64,000 nt of DNA from Maribellus sp. YY47 (GCF_023111095.1 NZ_JALGYW010000001.1:186001-250000); one strand, 5' to 3'; numbered from the stretch's first letter, positions 18,480-27,258 are shown. The notes: generated from the letters alone by a model not told the origin. Made by a program: numbers and translations.

Positions 18480-19061
18480 ATGAATTTCATCAAAAAAACA
18501 AGGTTTTCTTTTGCCTTTCGCCTTTTGCCTTTTGCCTTTTTACTTTTTGCCTTCACCTCGTGCGATTACAGCCGCAAAACAACGGGCTGGCAGTATTTCG
18601 ACGATATGGTGGAATCGTCGGCTTACGAAACGTATACGCCTAACCCAAATTTTGCGGATGGAAAAACGATGCAGCCTCCGGTTGCGGGAACCATTCCGAG
18701 GGGAATGATACCCTATCCTTATCAAAAAACAGATGAAGACCGGGCCCTGGCTGCTCAGTCGTTGGTTAATGATGTTCCGTTGACGGAAGATAACCTGGCA
18801 CGGGGCAAAAAGCAATACGGAATTTACTGTGCCCAATGTCACGGTGATAAAGGCGACGGACAGGGGCAATTGTATGTCAGAAAGAAATACACCTATCCGC
18901 CGGCCAGTTTGCTGAGCGAAAAAATGTTGGCAAATCCGGAAGCAGACATCTACCATGTGATCACAGTTGGCTACGGAATTATGGCAGCACACGGTTCGAT
19001 GATCTCGCCCGACGATCGCTGGATGATCTCAATGTATATTAAAAACGAGTTACAGAAATAG
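18480..19061 (+). CDS. actE: Alternative complex III monohaem cytochrome c lipoprotein ActE
   Basis: 193 residues from the ATG at 18480; an upstream in-frame ATG at 18453 would add nine polar residues. The signal peptide ends in a lipobox (LFAFTSC), so the protein is a lipoprotein facing the periplasm. One haem motif YCAQCHGD with a distal Met candidate in the class I cytochrome c fold (GDGQG, YPPASLLS, VITVGYGIMAAHGSMIS). It should pass electrons from ActA to the terminal acceptor. The signal-peptide codons contain four tandem 7-bp repeats (18513-18540). Confidence 0.92.
   Translation: MNFIKKTRFSFAFRLLPFAFLLFAFTSCDYSRKTTGWQYFDDMVESSAYETYTPNPNFADGKTMQPPVAGTIPRGMIPYPYQKTDEDRALAAQSLVNDVPLTEDNLARGKKQYGIYCAQCHGDKGDGQGQLYVRKKYTYPPASLLSEKMLANPEADIYHVITVGYGIMAAHGSMISPDDRWMISMYIKNELQK
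18513..18540 (+). repeat. Four tandem heptamers GCCTTTY in the actE signal peptide
   Basis: GCCTTTC followed by three copies of GCCTTTT. The unit is not a multiple of three, so gain or loss of one copy would shift the actE frame. Confidence 0.85.
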
Positions 19062-19079
19062 TTTTCAAAATATCCGATT

Positions 19080-20240
19080 ATGGAAGAGAAAGTGGTCCTT
19101 TCAGGGAAATTCAAATTAATCACCTACATACTCATCGGCATTGGTGTACTTTCGTTTGCACTGGGCTTTGTGTTCGATGCAGAACGTACGTGGGCCAATT
19201 ACCTGCTGAATAATTATTACTTTGTTTCGCTGGCCGTGGGAGCTGCCTTTTTTGGTGCCATCCAATACATTACACAATCGGGATGGTCGGCCCTGTTTAA
19301 GCGTGTCCCTGAAGCGATGGCTGCCTGGTTTCCGTTTGCTGCCGTATTTTTTATCCTGATGTTTTTCGGAATGCATTCGATCTACGAATGGACCCACGAC
19401 GAAGTAGTTCAGCACGATCATCTCCTGCAGTTCAAATCGCCTTACCTGAACATTCCTTTCTTTTTTATCCGGGTGGTTGTATTCATCGGTTTGTGGATCA
19501 TCATGTCAAGGTTATTGCGCAAACTTTCGTTACAGGAAGACGAACACGGAGGCATGGATTATTTCAGGAAGTCGGAGTTTTATTCGAAAATATTCATTTT
19601 TATCATCGCCTTTTCCTTCAGCTTGTTTGGCGTTGATATGCTGATGTCGCTCGAACCACACTGGTATAGCACCTTGTTTGCCGGGAAAAGTTTTATTGCC
19701 GGCTTACTTCATGCATCATCTATTATTGCGTTGATCGTTATCCTGCTGTCGAAACAAGGCTACTACAAACAAATGAACGGAAGTCACCTGCACGATTTTA
19801 CCCGCTACATTTTTATGGCGAGCATCGTTTGGGGCTATTTTAATTTTGCTGAATTCATGTTGATCTGGTACGGAAACATCCCTGAAGAAACTGTTTGGTT
19901 TGTACATCGCTGGGAGGGAACCTACAAAATCCTGTTTTTTGCGAACATCATACTCAACTGGGGAATTCCATTCCTGGTGTTGATGCCGCGTAAATCTTCG
20001 CGTAGTAAAATGATCATTCTTCCCGTGGTGCTTTTGCTGATCATCGGGCAGTATACCGAGCTTTATTATATCATTTGGCCGGCAACGGTTCACGAAGCCA
20101 AATTTGGCTTACTCGAAATCGGCACCTTCCTGGGGTATGTGGGCTTATTTTCATGGGTGGTTGGCACCGCGCTGACAAAAGCTTCGCTGGTACCTAAAAA
20201 TCATCCGTATTTGCAGGAAAGTATCCATCATCATTTTTAG
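19080..20240 (+). CDS. actF: Alternative complex III membrane subunit ActF
   Basis: 386 residues, about ten transmembrane helices, a second NrfD-like subunit paralogous to ActC but shorter and less conserved. Recognisable by NNYYFVSLAVGAAFFGAIQYITQSGW, ...LMSLEPHWYSTLFAG and FAEFMLIWYGNIPEET, shared by the quinol:cytochrome c oxidoreductase quinone-binding subunit 2 family. Last gene of the act cluster and followed directly by a terminator; in many Bacteroidota cytochrome oxidase genes follow here, but not in this window. Confidence 0.95.
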   Translation: MEEKVVLSGKFKLITYILIGIGVLSFALGFVFDAERTWANYLLNNYYFVSLAVGAAFFGAIQYITQSGWSALFKRVPEAMAAWFPFAAVFFILMFFGMHSIYEWTHDEVVQHDHLLQFKSPYLNIPFFFIRVVVFIGLWIIMSRLLRKLSLQEDEHGGMDYFRKSEFYSKIFIFIIAFSFSLFGVDMLMSLEPHWYSTLFAGKSFIAGLLHASSIIALIVILLSKQGYYKQMNGSHLHDFTRYIFMASIVWGYFNFAEFMLIWYGNIPEETVWFVHRWEGTYKILFFANIILNWGIPFLVLMPRKSSRSKMIILPVVLLLIIGQYTELYYIIWPATVHEAKFGLLEIGTFLGYVGLFSWVVGTALTKASLVPKNHPYLQESIHHHF

Positions 20241-20275
20241 AATAATTCGTTGTTCGATATACACAATTATTTCAG

Positions 20276-20305
20276 GCGCATTCCGGTTTCGGGGTGCGCT
20301 TTTTG
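20276..20305 (+). terminator. Terminator of the act operon
   Basis: GCGCATTCC (20276-20284) pairs with GGGGTGCGC (20291-20299) with two U-G wobbles around a 6-nt loop, followed by TTTTT. Confidence 0.85.
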
Positions 20306-20614
20306 TTTGTAAGGGAAATGCTTGAATGAGCTGCGAGCCTTGAGTACAGGCTTCGAGTCACGACCTCTTTTTTTCTGAAAGTCAATTTTTAAAAAATATC
20401 CCATTCTCAATTTTGAATGTAAAATATTCAACAAAATCCTGAAAATTGGATATTGCGAATTCTACATTGCGTGTCCTGCATTAAAAATTGAAAACAAATC
20501 CCCGATAGAAGTAAAAGTCTTTACTTTCATATCTGTTGGTGATTCCTGAGAATCATGATTGTTTTATGACTCCATCCGCTAAAATATGCCGGGCCGACTT
20601 CTAATTCAGTGTTC

Positions 20615-20641
20615 CTCTGTGTCTACTCTGTGCCCTCTGTG
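20615..20641. repeat. Triple CTCTGTG intergenic repeat
   Basis: CTCTGTG at 20615-20621, 20626-20632 and 20635-20641, followed by GTTAAAAG. Spacing is irregular (11 and 9 bp). No coding potential. Confidence 0.65.
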
Positions 20642-20822
20642 GTTAAAAGATAAAAGACAGTAGATTTTTTTGTGTTTTAGGCTGCACTCAAATGCTGTTT
20701 CCCTTAAAATTGAAAGATGTTAAAGTGTTATTGAACATATTTCAGCAAACCAGTACCCCAATTGTGTTGGAAAAAACTTCTGTTCCATTAAATTAGCTGA
20801 AAAACTACTAATACTTTTTCCC

Positions 20823-21419
20823 ATGCTATTAATTTCAATACTCCCGGATTGGTCGACAATGGAATTGTTCGAACGGATATTTTGGTACCTGGCCATTCCA
20901 ACTACGCTTATTTTGATTCTGCTGATGGTGCTTTCCATTTTTGGCGGTGATACGGATACCGATGTTGATACTGACGTGGATGCAGACATCTCGGACGGTG
21001 ATACGATTCCGTTCCAGTTTATTTCGCTGAAAAACATTGTGGCTTTTTTTGCGGTTTTCGGCTGGTCGGGGATTGGCTTTATCAATGCAGGGATGGAGCC
21101 GTGGCTGGTGATAGTGCTGGCGGTTTTTTGCGGCTTGCTGATGATGTCGCTGATGGCAACACTGTTCTACCTGATGTCGAAGCTGGCCGAGAACGGTACC
21201 CTGAAAATGAATAACGCCATTGGAAAGCTCGGCGAGGTTTATCTGCGTATTCCGGCCGAAAGAGGCGGAATGGGAAAAGTGCAGCTTACCGTTCAGGGAT
21301 CGGTGCGTACGCTCGATGCCATTACCGACGACCTGGATGAAATTGCCACCGCCTCCATTGTTCAGGTGGTCGATGTGATCGACGACAGTATTCTGCTGGT
21401 AAAAAAACAAGGAAATTAA
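20823..21419 (+). CDS. NfeD/YuaF-type membrane protein, flotillin partner
   Basis: 198 residues. One N-terminal helix (~18-42), an acidic Asp-rich linker (DTDTDVDTDVDADISDGD), two further helices (~65-115), then a C-terminal OB-fold domain (IGKLGEVYLRIPAERGGMGKVQLTVQG). This NfeD1b/YqiJ organisation occurs next to flotillins, and the flotillin gene follows 23 bp downstream. The pair presumably organises membrane microdomains or fluidity; the OB fold lies in the cytoplasm or periplasm depending on topology, which is unresolved. Confidence 0.88.
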   Translation: MLLISILPDWSTMELFERIFWYLAIPTTLILILLMVLSIFGGDTDTDVDTDVDADISDGDTIPFQFISLKNIVAFFAVFGWSGIGFINAGMEPWLVIVLAVFCGLLMMSLMATLFYLMSKLAENGTLKMNNAIGKLGEVYLRIPAERGGMGKVQLTVQGSVRTLDAITDDLDEIATASIVQVVDVIDDSILLVKKQGN

Positions 21420-21442
21420 ACACCCATAAAAACTAAAAATCA

Positions 21443-22855
21443 ATGCAAGATTATTTTGTAATTCTAATCACCGTTGCTGCCTTTTTTCTCTTTATTATAG
21501 TGGTGGCAATGATGAGGAGGTACAAACGTTGCCCCTCCGACCGCATCCTGGTGGTGTATGGTAAAATTGGCAAAGGTTCCGACCGCGAATCACGTTCATC
21601 GAAGTGTATTCACGGGGGTGCCGCGTTTATCTGGCCCATCATTCATTCGTATGCATTTCTGGATTTAACACCTATTTCCATCGAAATCAACCTGACCAAC
21701 GCACTGAGTAAGCAAAACATTCGTGTGGATGTGCCTTCCCGTTTTACGGTGGGTATTTCTACCGAACCCAATGTAATGAACAATGCTGCCGAGCGTTTGC
21801 TGGGATTGTCGCAAGACCTGATCAGTAACCTGGCAAAAGACATCATTTTTGGTCAGTTGCGTTTGGTGGTGGCTACCATGGAAATCGAAGAAATCAACAG
21901 CAACCGCGACCTGTTTCTGGCCGCCGTTTCTTCAAACGTGGAAGCCGAATTGAAAAAAATCGGTTTGAAACTGATCAACGTAAACGTCACCGACATTAAC
22001 GACGAGTCGGGCTATATTGAAGCGCTGGGTAAGGAAGCTGCTGCAAAAGCCATCAACGATGCCAAGAAAAGTGTGGCCGAGAAAAACCGTGACGGGGAAA
22101 TTGGGCAGGCTATGGCACACCGTGAACAACGTGTGCAGGTGGCCAGCGCTGATGCTACCGCCGTAGAAGGGGAGAACCTGGCAAAAGTTACGATTGCCAA
22201 CTCGGATGCCGATCGTCGCGAGAAAGAAGCTGAAGCCAACCGCCGCGCAGTTGCCGCTGAGAAGGTTACTGATGCGCAGGCGTTGCAGGAAGCTTATGCG
22301 GCTGAAAAACTGGCTGAGCAGGTAAGGGCAGAGAGAGACAAGGCTACGCAAACCGCCAACATTGTGGTTCCGGCCGAAATCGACAAACAAAAGGTGGAAA
22401 TTGATGCCGAAGCCGTTGCCGAACAAAAACGCCGGATTGCCAAAGGGGAAGCCGATGCGATTTACCTGAAAATGGCGGCAGAAGGAAAAGGTATTTACGA
22501 AATCCTGAGCAAACAAGCCGAGGGTTTCGAAAAACTGGTGAAAGCTGCCGGTGGCGATGCGCAAAGCGCTGCGCTGATGATGATCACCGACAAATTGCCT
22601 GAGCTGGTGAAAACACAGGTGGAAGCCATCAAGAACATTAAGATCGATAAAGTTACGGTTTGGGAAACCGGTAATGGAAAAGACGGCAAAACATCGACTG
22701 CCAATTTTATGCAGGGATTGCTGGGATCGCTTCCTCCGCTCGACGATGTATTTAAATCGGCCGGAATGGAACTGCCCAATTATCTGAAAGGCACACCCGC
22801 CGAAGAAGTGGCTGTAGAAGAAGCTCCCGAAGAACCTGATAACGATCTTAAATAA
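21443..22855 (+). CDS. Flotillin family protein (YuaG/FloT-like)
   Basis: 470 residues: an N-terminal membrane helix (~5-25), an SPFH/band-7 domain (~30-200; RYKRCPSDRILVVYGKIG, IHGGAAFIWP), a long Ala/Glu-rich coiled coil (~205-390; repeated AE-rich heptads such as EAEANRRAVAAEKVTDAQALQEA), and a C-terminal domain ending in a loose acidic tail. This is the full flotillin architecture. In Bacillus such proteins form membrane platforms with their NfeD partner; the same role is inferred here from the upstream gene. Confidence 0.95.
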   Translation: MQDYFVILITVAAFFLFIIVVAMMRRYKRCPSDRILVVYGKIGKGSDRESRSSKCIHGGAAFIWPIIHSYAFLDLTPISIEINLTNALSKQNIRVDVPSRFTVGISTEPNVMNNAAERLLGLSQDLISNLAKDIIFGQLRLVVATMEIEEINSNRDLFLAAVSSNVEAELKKIGLKLINVNVTDINDESGYIEALGKEAAAKAINDAKKSVAEKNRDGEIGQAMAHREQRVQVASADATAVEGENLAKVTIANSDADRREKEAEANRRAVAAEKVTDAQALQEAYAAEKLAEQVRAERDKATQTANIVVPAEIDKQKVEIDAEAVAEQKRRIAKGEADAIYLKMAAEGKGIYEILSKQAEGFEKLVKAAGGDAQSAALMMITDKLPELVKTQVEAIKNIKIDKVTVWETGNGKDGKTSTANFMQGLLGSLPPLDDVFKSAGMELPNYLKGTPAEEVAVEEAPEEPDNDLK

Positions 22856-22875
22856 TATCGGATAGGATAAAACGC

Positions 22876-22913
22876 AAAACACCGGTTTTCTTTTTTTGAA
22901 GGCCGGTGTTTTT
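22876..22913 (+). terminator. Terminator of the flotillin operon
   Basis: AACACCGG (22878-22885) / CCGGTGTT (22903-22910), loop of 17 nt, followed by TTT. Confidence 0.8.
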
Positions 22914-22915
22914 GT

Positions 22916-22955
22916 TGAAGGACTGAAGGACTGAAGGATTGAAGGACTGAAGGGA
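22916..22955. repeat. Five tandem TGAAGGAC octamers
   Basis: Copies start at 22916, 22924, 22932, 22940 and 22948; the third ends in T and the fifth is TGAAGGGA. Directly after the flotillin terminator. Confidence 0.85.
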
Positions 22956-23028
22956 AGAATGCGAAAATGCCTGAATGCTTAACTGCTGAATTAAGCTGCG
23001 GGTCGCGAGCTACGGGCAAAAAACAGTC

Positions 23029-23250
23029 AGCGTTACCGTAACGATCCTTGTCGGGATAAAAGTTGAAGCAACGTACTCAGTACGTTCGTCGCCCAACCGG
23101 GAAAGGAGGTAACGTACTCAGTACGTTTGTCGCCCAGCCGAAAAAGGAGGCAACGTACTCAGTACGTTTGTTCCCCAATTGATGGGTGAAGGAATGTACT
23201 CAGTACGTTTACTGCCCGAAAGAAAAGGGATGCAATGTACTCAGTACGGT
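23029..23250. repeat. 41-bp tandem array of palindromes (six units)
   Basis: Units begin at 23029, 23070, 23111, 23152, 23193 and 23234, exactly 41 bp apart. Units 2-4 start with the perfect palindrome AACGTACTCAGTACGTT; units 5 and 6 have small changes (AATGTACT...). The first unit is different in sequence (CGTTACCGTAACG core, 23031-23043) but still perfectly palindromic and centred in register. The 24-bp linkers are similar but more variable, most ending in a purine-rich GGAGG-like run. No frame is open through it. Confidence 0.92.
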
Positions 23251-23316
23251 TGCTGCCCAACGCCTGGTTGTTTTATTACAAACAACTGCGGGGCCTTCAC
23301 TATGATGTTGTTTTAT

Positions 23317-23344
23317 GCGCTTAGTGGTTAGAACCACTAAGCGC
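23317..23344. terminator. Perfect 13-bp hairpin
   Basis: GCGCTTAGTGGTT (23317-23329), AG, AACCACTAAGCGC (23332-23344), followed by only TTTATG. Terminator-like or a protein site; function unassigned. Confidence 0.5.
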
Positions 23345-23577
23345 TTTATGTGGAACAAACGCTATATGCCTTGGATTTTTATAAAACAGAAGATTCCTAA
23401 AATCCAATCTTTATGGGATTGCCGGTATGATATTCCTGGCGAGATCGTTTTTGTCGGCTAAAACACCCGGTTAAGCGATAATTTTTTCAGAGAATGTTAT
23501 TTTTCGGTTTTCTTTACGAATAAATAGCAAAACCGTAATTTGTACGGCAAAACTTATACTATTCAATAAAAATCAAG

Positions 23578-24501
23578 ATGGAATTATTTGAAGCGCGGAA
23601 TGTGGAGAAGGTTTTTGCCTCTACCAAGGCCTTGTCGGATGTAAGCATTTCGGTAAAAGAGCAAAGCATTTTTGGCTTGCTGGGGCCCAATGGCGCCGGG
23701 AAAACCACGCTGATCCGCATTATTAACCAGATTACAGCACCCGACAAGGGCGAGATTTTCCTGGAAGGGCGTAAAATGACACGTGCCGATATTTCGCAAA
23801 TCGGCTATCTGCCCGAAGAACGGGGCTTGTACAAAAAAATGAAGATCGGCGACCAGGCCATTTACCTGGCGCAGTTGAAGGGAATGTCGCACGGAGACGC
23901 GGTTCGCAACCTCAAAAAATGGTTCGAGAAATTCGACATTATGCCGTGGTGGCACAAAAAAGTGGAGGAGTTGTCGAAAGGGATGCAGCAGAAAGTGCAG
24001 TTTATTACCACGGTGGTGCATCAGCCCAAACTGCTGATTTTCGACGAACCTTTCAGCGGTTTCGACCCGATTAACGCCAATCTTTTAAAAGAAGAAATTC
24101 TGAACCTCCGCAACGAAGGAGCTACGATTATTTTCTCGACCCACAACATGGGATCGGTGGAAGAATTGTGCGACAGCATTGCGCTGATCAACAAATCGGT
24201 GAAAATAGAGGATGGTCCTACCGATGCGATTCGCGAAAAATACAAGTCGAACATTTACGATGTGCGGTACCGCGGGCAATTTGCCGATGTGGAAAAGGCA
24301 CTGGGGGTTCAGTACGAGATTATCAGCCACGCAGAAACGGAGAAATTCAATACGCTGAAAATTCAATACCTGAACGGTAACTCGAACAACGATCTGATAA
24401 AGGCGCTGATGCCGGTGGTTGAAATAAGCGCTTTTGAAGAGGTGATTCCGAGCATGAACGATGTGTTTATTAGGGCGGTTCAAAACGCCAACCGAAAATA
24501 A
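23578..24501 (+). CDS. ABC transporter ATP-binding protein (NatA-like)
   Basis: 307 residues, cytoplasmic ATPase of an ABC-2 exporter. Walker A GPNGAGKTT (36-44), Q-loop region near QIGYLPEERGLY, signature LSKGMQQK (132-139), Walker B LLIFDEP (152-158), H-loop in STHNM. The C-terminal ~80 residues form the extension usual in the DUF4162-containing NatA/CcmA-like group. It pairs with the permease 47 bp downstream. Substrate unknown; NatA-type pairs export sodium, antibiotics or peptides in other bacteria. Confidence 0.95.
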   Translation: MELFEARNVEKVFASTKALSDVSISVKEQSIFGLLGPNGAGKTTLIRIINQITAPDKGEIFLEGRKMTRADISQIGYLPEERGLYKKMKIGDQAIYLAQLKGMSHGDAVRNLKKWFEKFDIMPWWHKKVEELSKGMQQKVQFITTVVHQPKLLIFDEPFSGFDPINANLLKEEILNLRNEGATIIFSTHNMGSVEELCDSIALINKSVKIEDGPTDAIREKYKSNIYDVRYRGQFADVEKALGVQYEIISHAETEKFNTLKIQYLNGNSNNDLIKALMPVVEISAFEEVIPSMNDVFIRAVQNANRK

Positions 24502-24548
24502 GGGGCCGGTTGCGATAATTATCCACTTTATGAAGTAAATGAAGAACA

Positions 24549-25889
24549 ATGAATAATACATTTTTAATACTGAAACAAGAGTATCTGAAAAGGGTCAAAA
24601 AGAAATCGTTTATCATTCTGACCATTTTGATGCCGCTTTTGATTGCCGGTGTTTATGCGCTGGTCATTTATTTTTCGATAAAAGACGACACGCAGGAACG
24701 CACCATTGCCGTTTACGATGAGTCGACACTGTTTCTTGGAGAATTCGAAGACCAGGGAGCTACCCAATACCACTTTGTTCCGAAAGAAGAGTATGCCGAA
24801 CTAAAAGGCAAACTAAAAGGCAGCGGCTATTATGCAGTGCTTTACATTCCCGGAAATATTTACACCAACAACCAGGCGCAGCTGACTTCCGAGAAACAGT
24901 TGCCTTTGGAACTGACCGAGCAGATCGAGCGCAAACTAAGCCGCTTTATCGAGAACGATAAACGCCAGAAGGTAATCGACGAATCGGGGATCCCCGATCT
25001 TGACGAACGCTTAAACCAAGCCCGGACTTCAGTGCGGCTGAATACGCTGAAACTGTCGGAGTCGGGCGAAACCAAAAAGAGTTCCTCGGTAGTGGCTTTT
25101 ATTGCCAGTTATGCAATGGGAATCATCATCTACTTTTTTGTGTTTATGTACGGCGCCATGGTGATGCGCAGCGTGATGGAAGAAAAGAAAAGCCGCATCA
25201 TCGAGGTAATTATTTCGTCGGTAAAACCTTCGCAGCTGATGGCCGGAAAAATCATCGGTACGGCGCTGGTGGGTTTAACCCAGGTGGCTATTTGGGTAGC
25301 GCTGGGTGGTATCGGACTCTTTGTGGTGCAAGGACTATTTGCCCCTGAAACGGCTCAGCAAATGGGGCAAAGCCTGATGGAAGCGCAGGGAGGTATGAAC
25401 CCCGCCATGGCACAGGCCGCCGAACCCAATAAGGTGAACGAGATACTGGAAATGATCGGGAACCTGAATATTCCGCTTATCCTCTTTGCCTTTGTATTTT
25501 ATTTTTTGGCCGGTTACCTGTTGTACAGCTCGCTGCTGGGAGCCGTTGGCGCTGCAGTTGATAACGACGAAGATTCGCAGCAAATGGTATTTCCGGTTAC
25601 TTTTCCGCTGATACTTTCGATCATGTTGTTATTCCCGATTGCCAAAAACCCGGAAGGACCGCTGGCGTTCTGGACATCGATTATTCCGTTTACCTCGCCC
25701 GTTGCCATGATGGCCCGTATTCCCTACGGCTTACCCACGTGGGAAATTCTGCTTTCGATGGCCCTGCTGGTATTGGCAACTGTGGGAGCGATTTACGCCG
25801 CTGCCAAAATTTACCGGGTAGGTTTACTGATGTACGGGAAAAAGGTGAATTTGAAAGAGCTCGTGAAGTGGTTGCGGTATAAAAATTAA
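24549..25889 (+). CDS. ABC-2 type permease (NatB-like)
   Basis: 446 residues. One N-terminal helix (~20-42), a large extracytoplasmic domain (~45-175), then five to six helices in the C-terminal half with MRSVMEEKKSRIIEVIISSVKPSQLMAGKIIGTALVGLTQ, the conserved cytoplasmic loop of ABC-2 permeases of the NatB type. Ends in a Lys/Arg-rich tail. Membrane partner of the preceding ATPase. Confidence 0.93.
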   Translation: MNNTFLILKQEYLKRVKKKSFIILTILMPLLIAGVYALVIYFSIKDDTQERTIAVYDESTLFLGEFEDQGATQYHFVPKEEYAELKGKLKGSGYYAVLYIPGNIYTNNQAQLTSEKQLPLELTEQIERKLSRFIENDKRQKVIDESGIPDLDERLNQARTSVRLNTLKLSESGETKKSSSVVAFIASYAMGIIIYFFVFMYGAMVMRSVMEEKKSRIIEVIISSVKPSQLMAGKIIGTALVGLTQVAIWVALGGIGLFVVQGLFAPETAQQMGQSLMEAQGGMNPAMAQAAEPNKVNEILEMIGNLNIPLILFAFVFYFLAGYLLYSSLLGAVGAAVDNDEDSQQMVFPVTFPLILSIMLLFPIAKNPEGPLAFWTSIIPFTSPVAMMARIPYGLPTWEILLSMALLVLATVGAIYAAAKIYRVGLLMYGKKVNLKELVKWLRYKN

Positions 25890-25964
25890 GAAAACAAAAA
25901 AAATAAGGATTATCCTTGGTTGGGTTATTTAGATTTAATAAAAATTACCTATCTTGCTTCCATT

Positions 25965-26033
25965 ATGATGATATCGATGTACCATACTTATATGTGTTGC
26001 TGTTCGGAAATCTCCGGAAAGGTATTGTCGTAG
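25965..26033 (+). CDS. Poly-cysteine leader peptide of cysK
   Basis: A 22-residue frame, MMISMYHTYM then Cys11-Cys12-Cys13 (TGT TGC TGT, 25995-26003) then SEISGKVLS and TAG. Three consecutive cysteine codons by chance in a 22-codon frame exactly between a promoter-like element and a terminator before a cysteine synthase gene are very unlikely. The exact start (ATG at 25965, 25968, 25977 or 25992) is uncertain. Proposed role: the ribosome measures charged tRNA-Cys while translating these codons. Codons 17-20 (TCC GGA AAG G) also contain the antiterminator strand. Confidence 0.8.
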   Translation: MMISMYHTYMCCCSEISGKVLS

Positions 26034-26097
26034 TATAAATTGAACTTAGTCGAGTCACGATAACAAGGCCTTTCCGAGTAACGGGAAGGCCTTTTTT
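26015..26097 (+). promoter_or_regulatory. Cysteine-responsive transcription attenuator of cysK
   Basis: Terminator: AAGGCCTTTCC (26065-26075) / GGGAAGGCCTT (26083-26093), 11 bp with one U-G pair, 7-nt loop, six U. Antiterminator: CGGAAAGG (26015-26022, inside the leader ORF) is perfectly complementary to CCTTTCCG (26069-26076), the terminator's 5' arm. A ribosome stalled on the Cys codons would leave 26018-26033 free and favour the antiterminator; one that reaches the stop at 26031-26033 would cover the antiterminator strand and let the terminator form. A weak CGGA/TCCG hairpin (26005-26016) could act as an extra competitor. The mechanism is inferred; the sequence elements are seen. Confidence 0.75.
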
Positions 26098-26223
26098 ATT
26101 GACATTTATTTAGAAGAAACATATAACTCAAAAAATAGAACAAGATGAAACAGGTCCCGTCGTTCAAAAGACAAAGGGAAAGGTGGCATCTTAATCCGTA
26201 AAGGAGAAATTAAAATTAACAAG

Positions 26224-27135
<912 letters not shown>

Positions 27136-27140
27136 TTTTG

Positions 27141-27172
27141 ATAGCCGGTTAGTTTTAGCCGGCTATTTTTTT
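27141..27172 (+). terminator. Terminator of cysK
   Basis: ATAGCCGG (27141-27148) / CCGGCTAT (27159-27166), 10-nt loop, then a run of T. Confidence 0.88.
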
Positions 27173-27258
27173 AGTGTAAAAATGTTCGAAACCATGAATG
27201 GCGTATCAATGGAATCGATCGAACAAAAGTCCAAAAAAAGTTGTTTCTTTCGTAAGTA

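Larger units (their letters stand above)
20241..20822. other. Non-coding gap between actF and the NfeD-type gene
   Basis: 580 bp without a gene. It holds the actF terminator (20276-20305), a GC-rich word-repeat patch (20327-20363), three spaced CTCTGTG copies (20615-20641) leading into GGTTAAAAG, and presumably the promoter of the flotillin operon just before 20823. Confidence 0.7.
22856..23577. other. Repeat-bearing non-coding gap between flotillin and ABC operon
   Basis: 722 bp with no credible gene. In order: flotillin terminator (22876-22913), five octamer repeats (22916-22955), six palindromes spaced exactly 41 bp (23029-23250), a perfect 13-bp hairpin (23317-23344), and a 9-bp inverted repeat TTGGATTTT (23371-23379) / AAAATCCAA (23399-23407). 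The ABC operon promoter must lie near the right end. Confidence 0.8.
25890..26223 (+). other. cysK leader region
   Basis: 334 bp between the ABC permease and cysK. It contains a candidate promoter -7 element (TATCTTGC, 25950-25957), the poly-Cys leader ORF (25965-26033), an intrinsic terminator (26065-26097) and ~125 bp of A-rich leader with a second short frame (26144-26200). Confidence 0.75.

Noticed and set aside
21932-22882. 316-codon frame antisense to the flotillin gene
   Set aside because: Shadow created by the regular coiled-coil codons of the flotillin.
23029-23250. CRISPR array
   Set aside because: The repeated part is a 17-bp perfect palindrome and the 24-bp linkers resemble each other, unlike unique spacers; no cas genes are nearby.
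26144-26200. 18-residue second leader frame before cysK
   Set aside because: Basic, no Cys or sulfur-related codon signal and no terminator after it; probably chance, though it could affect cysK translation.
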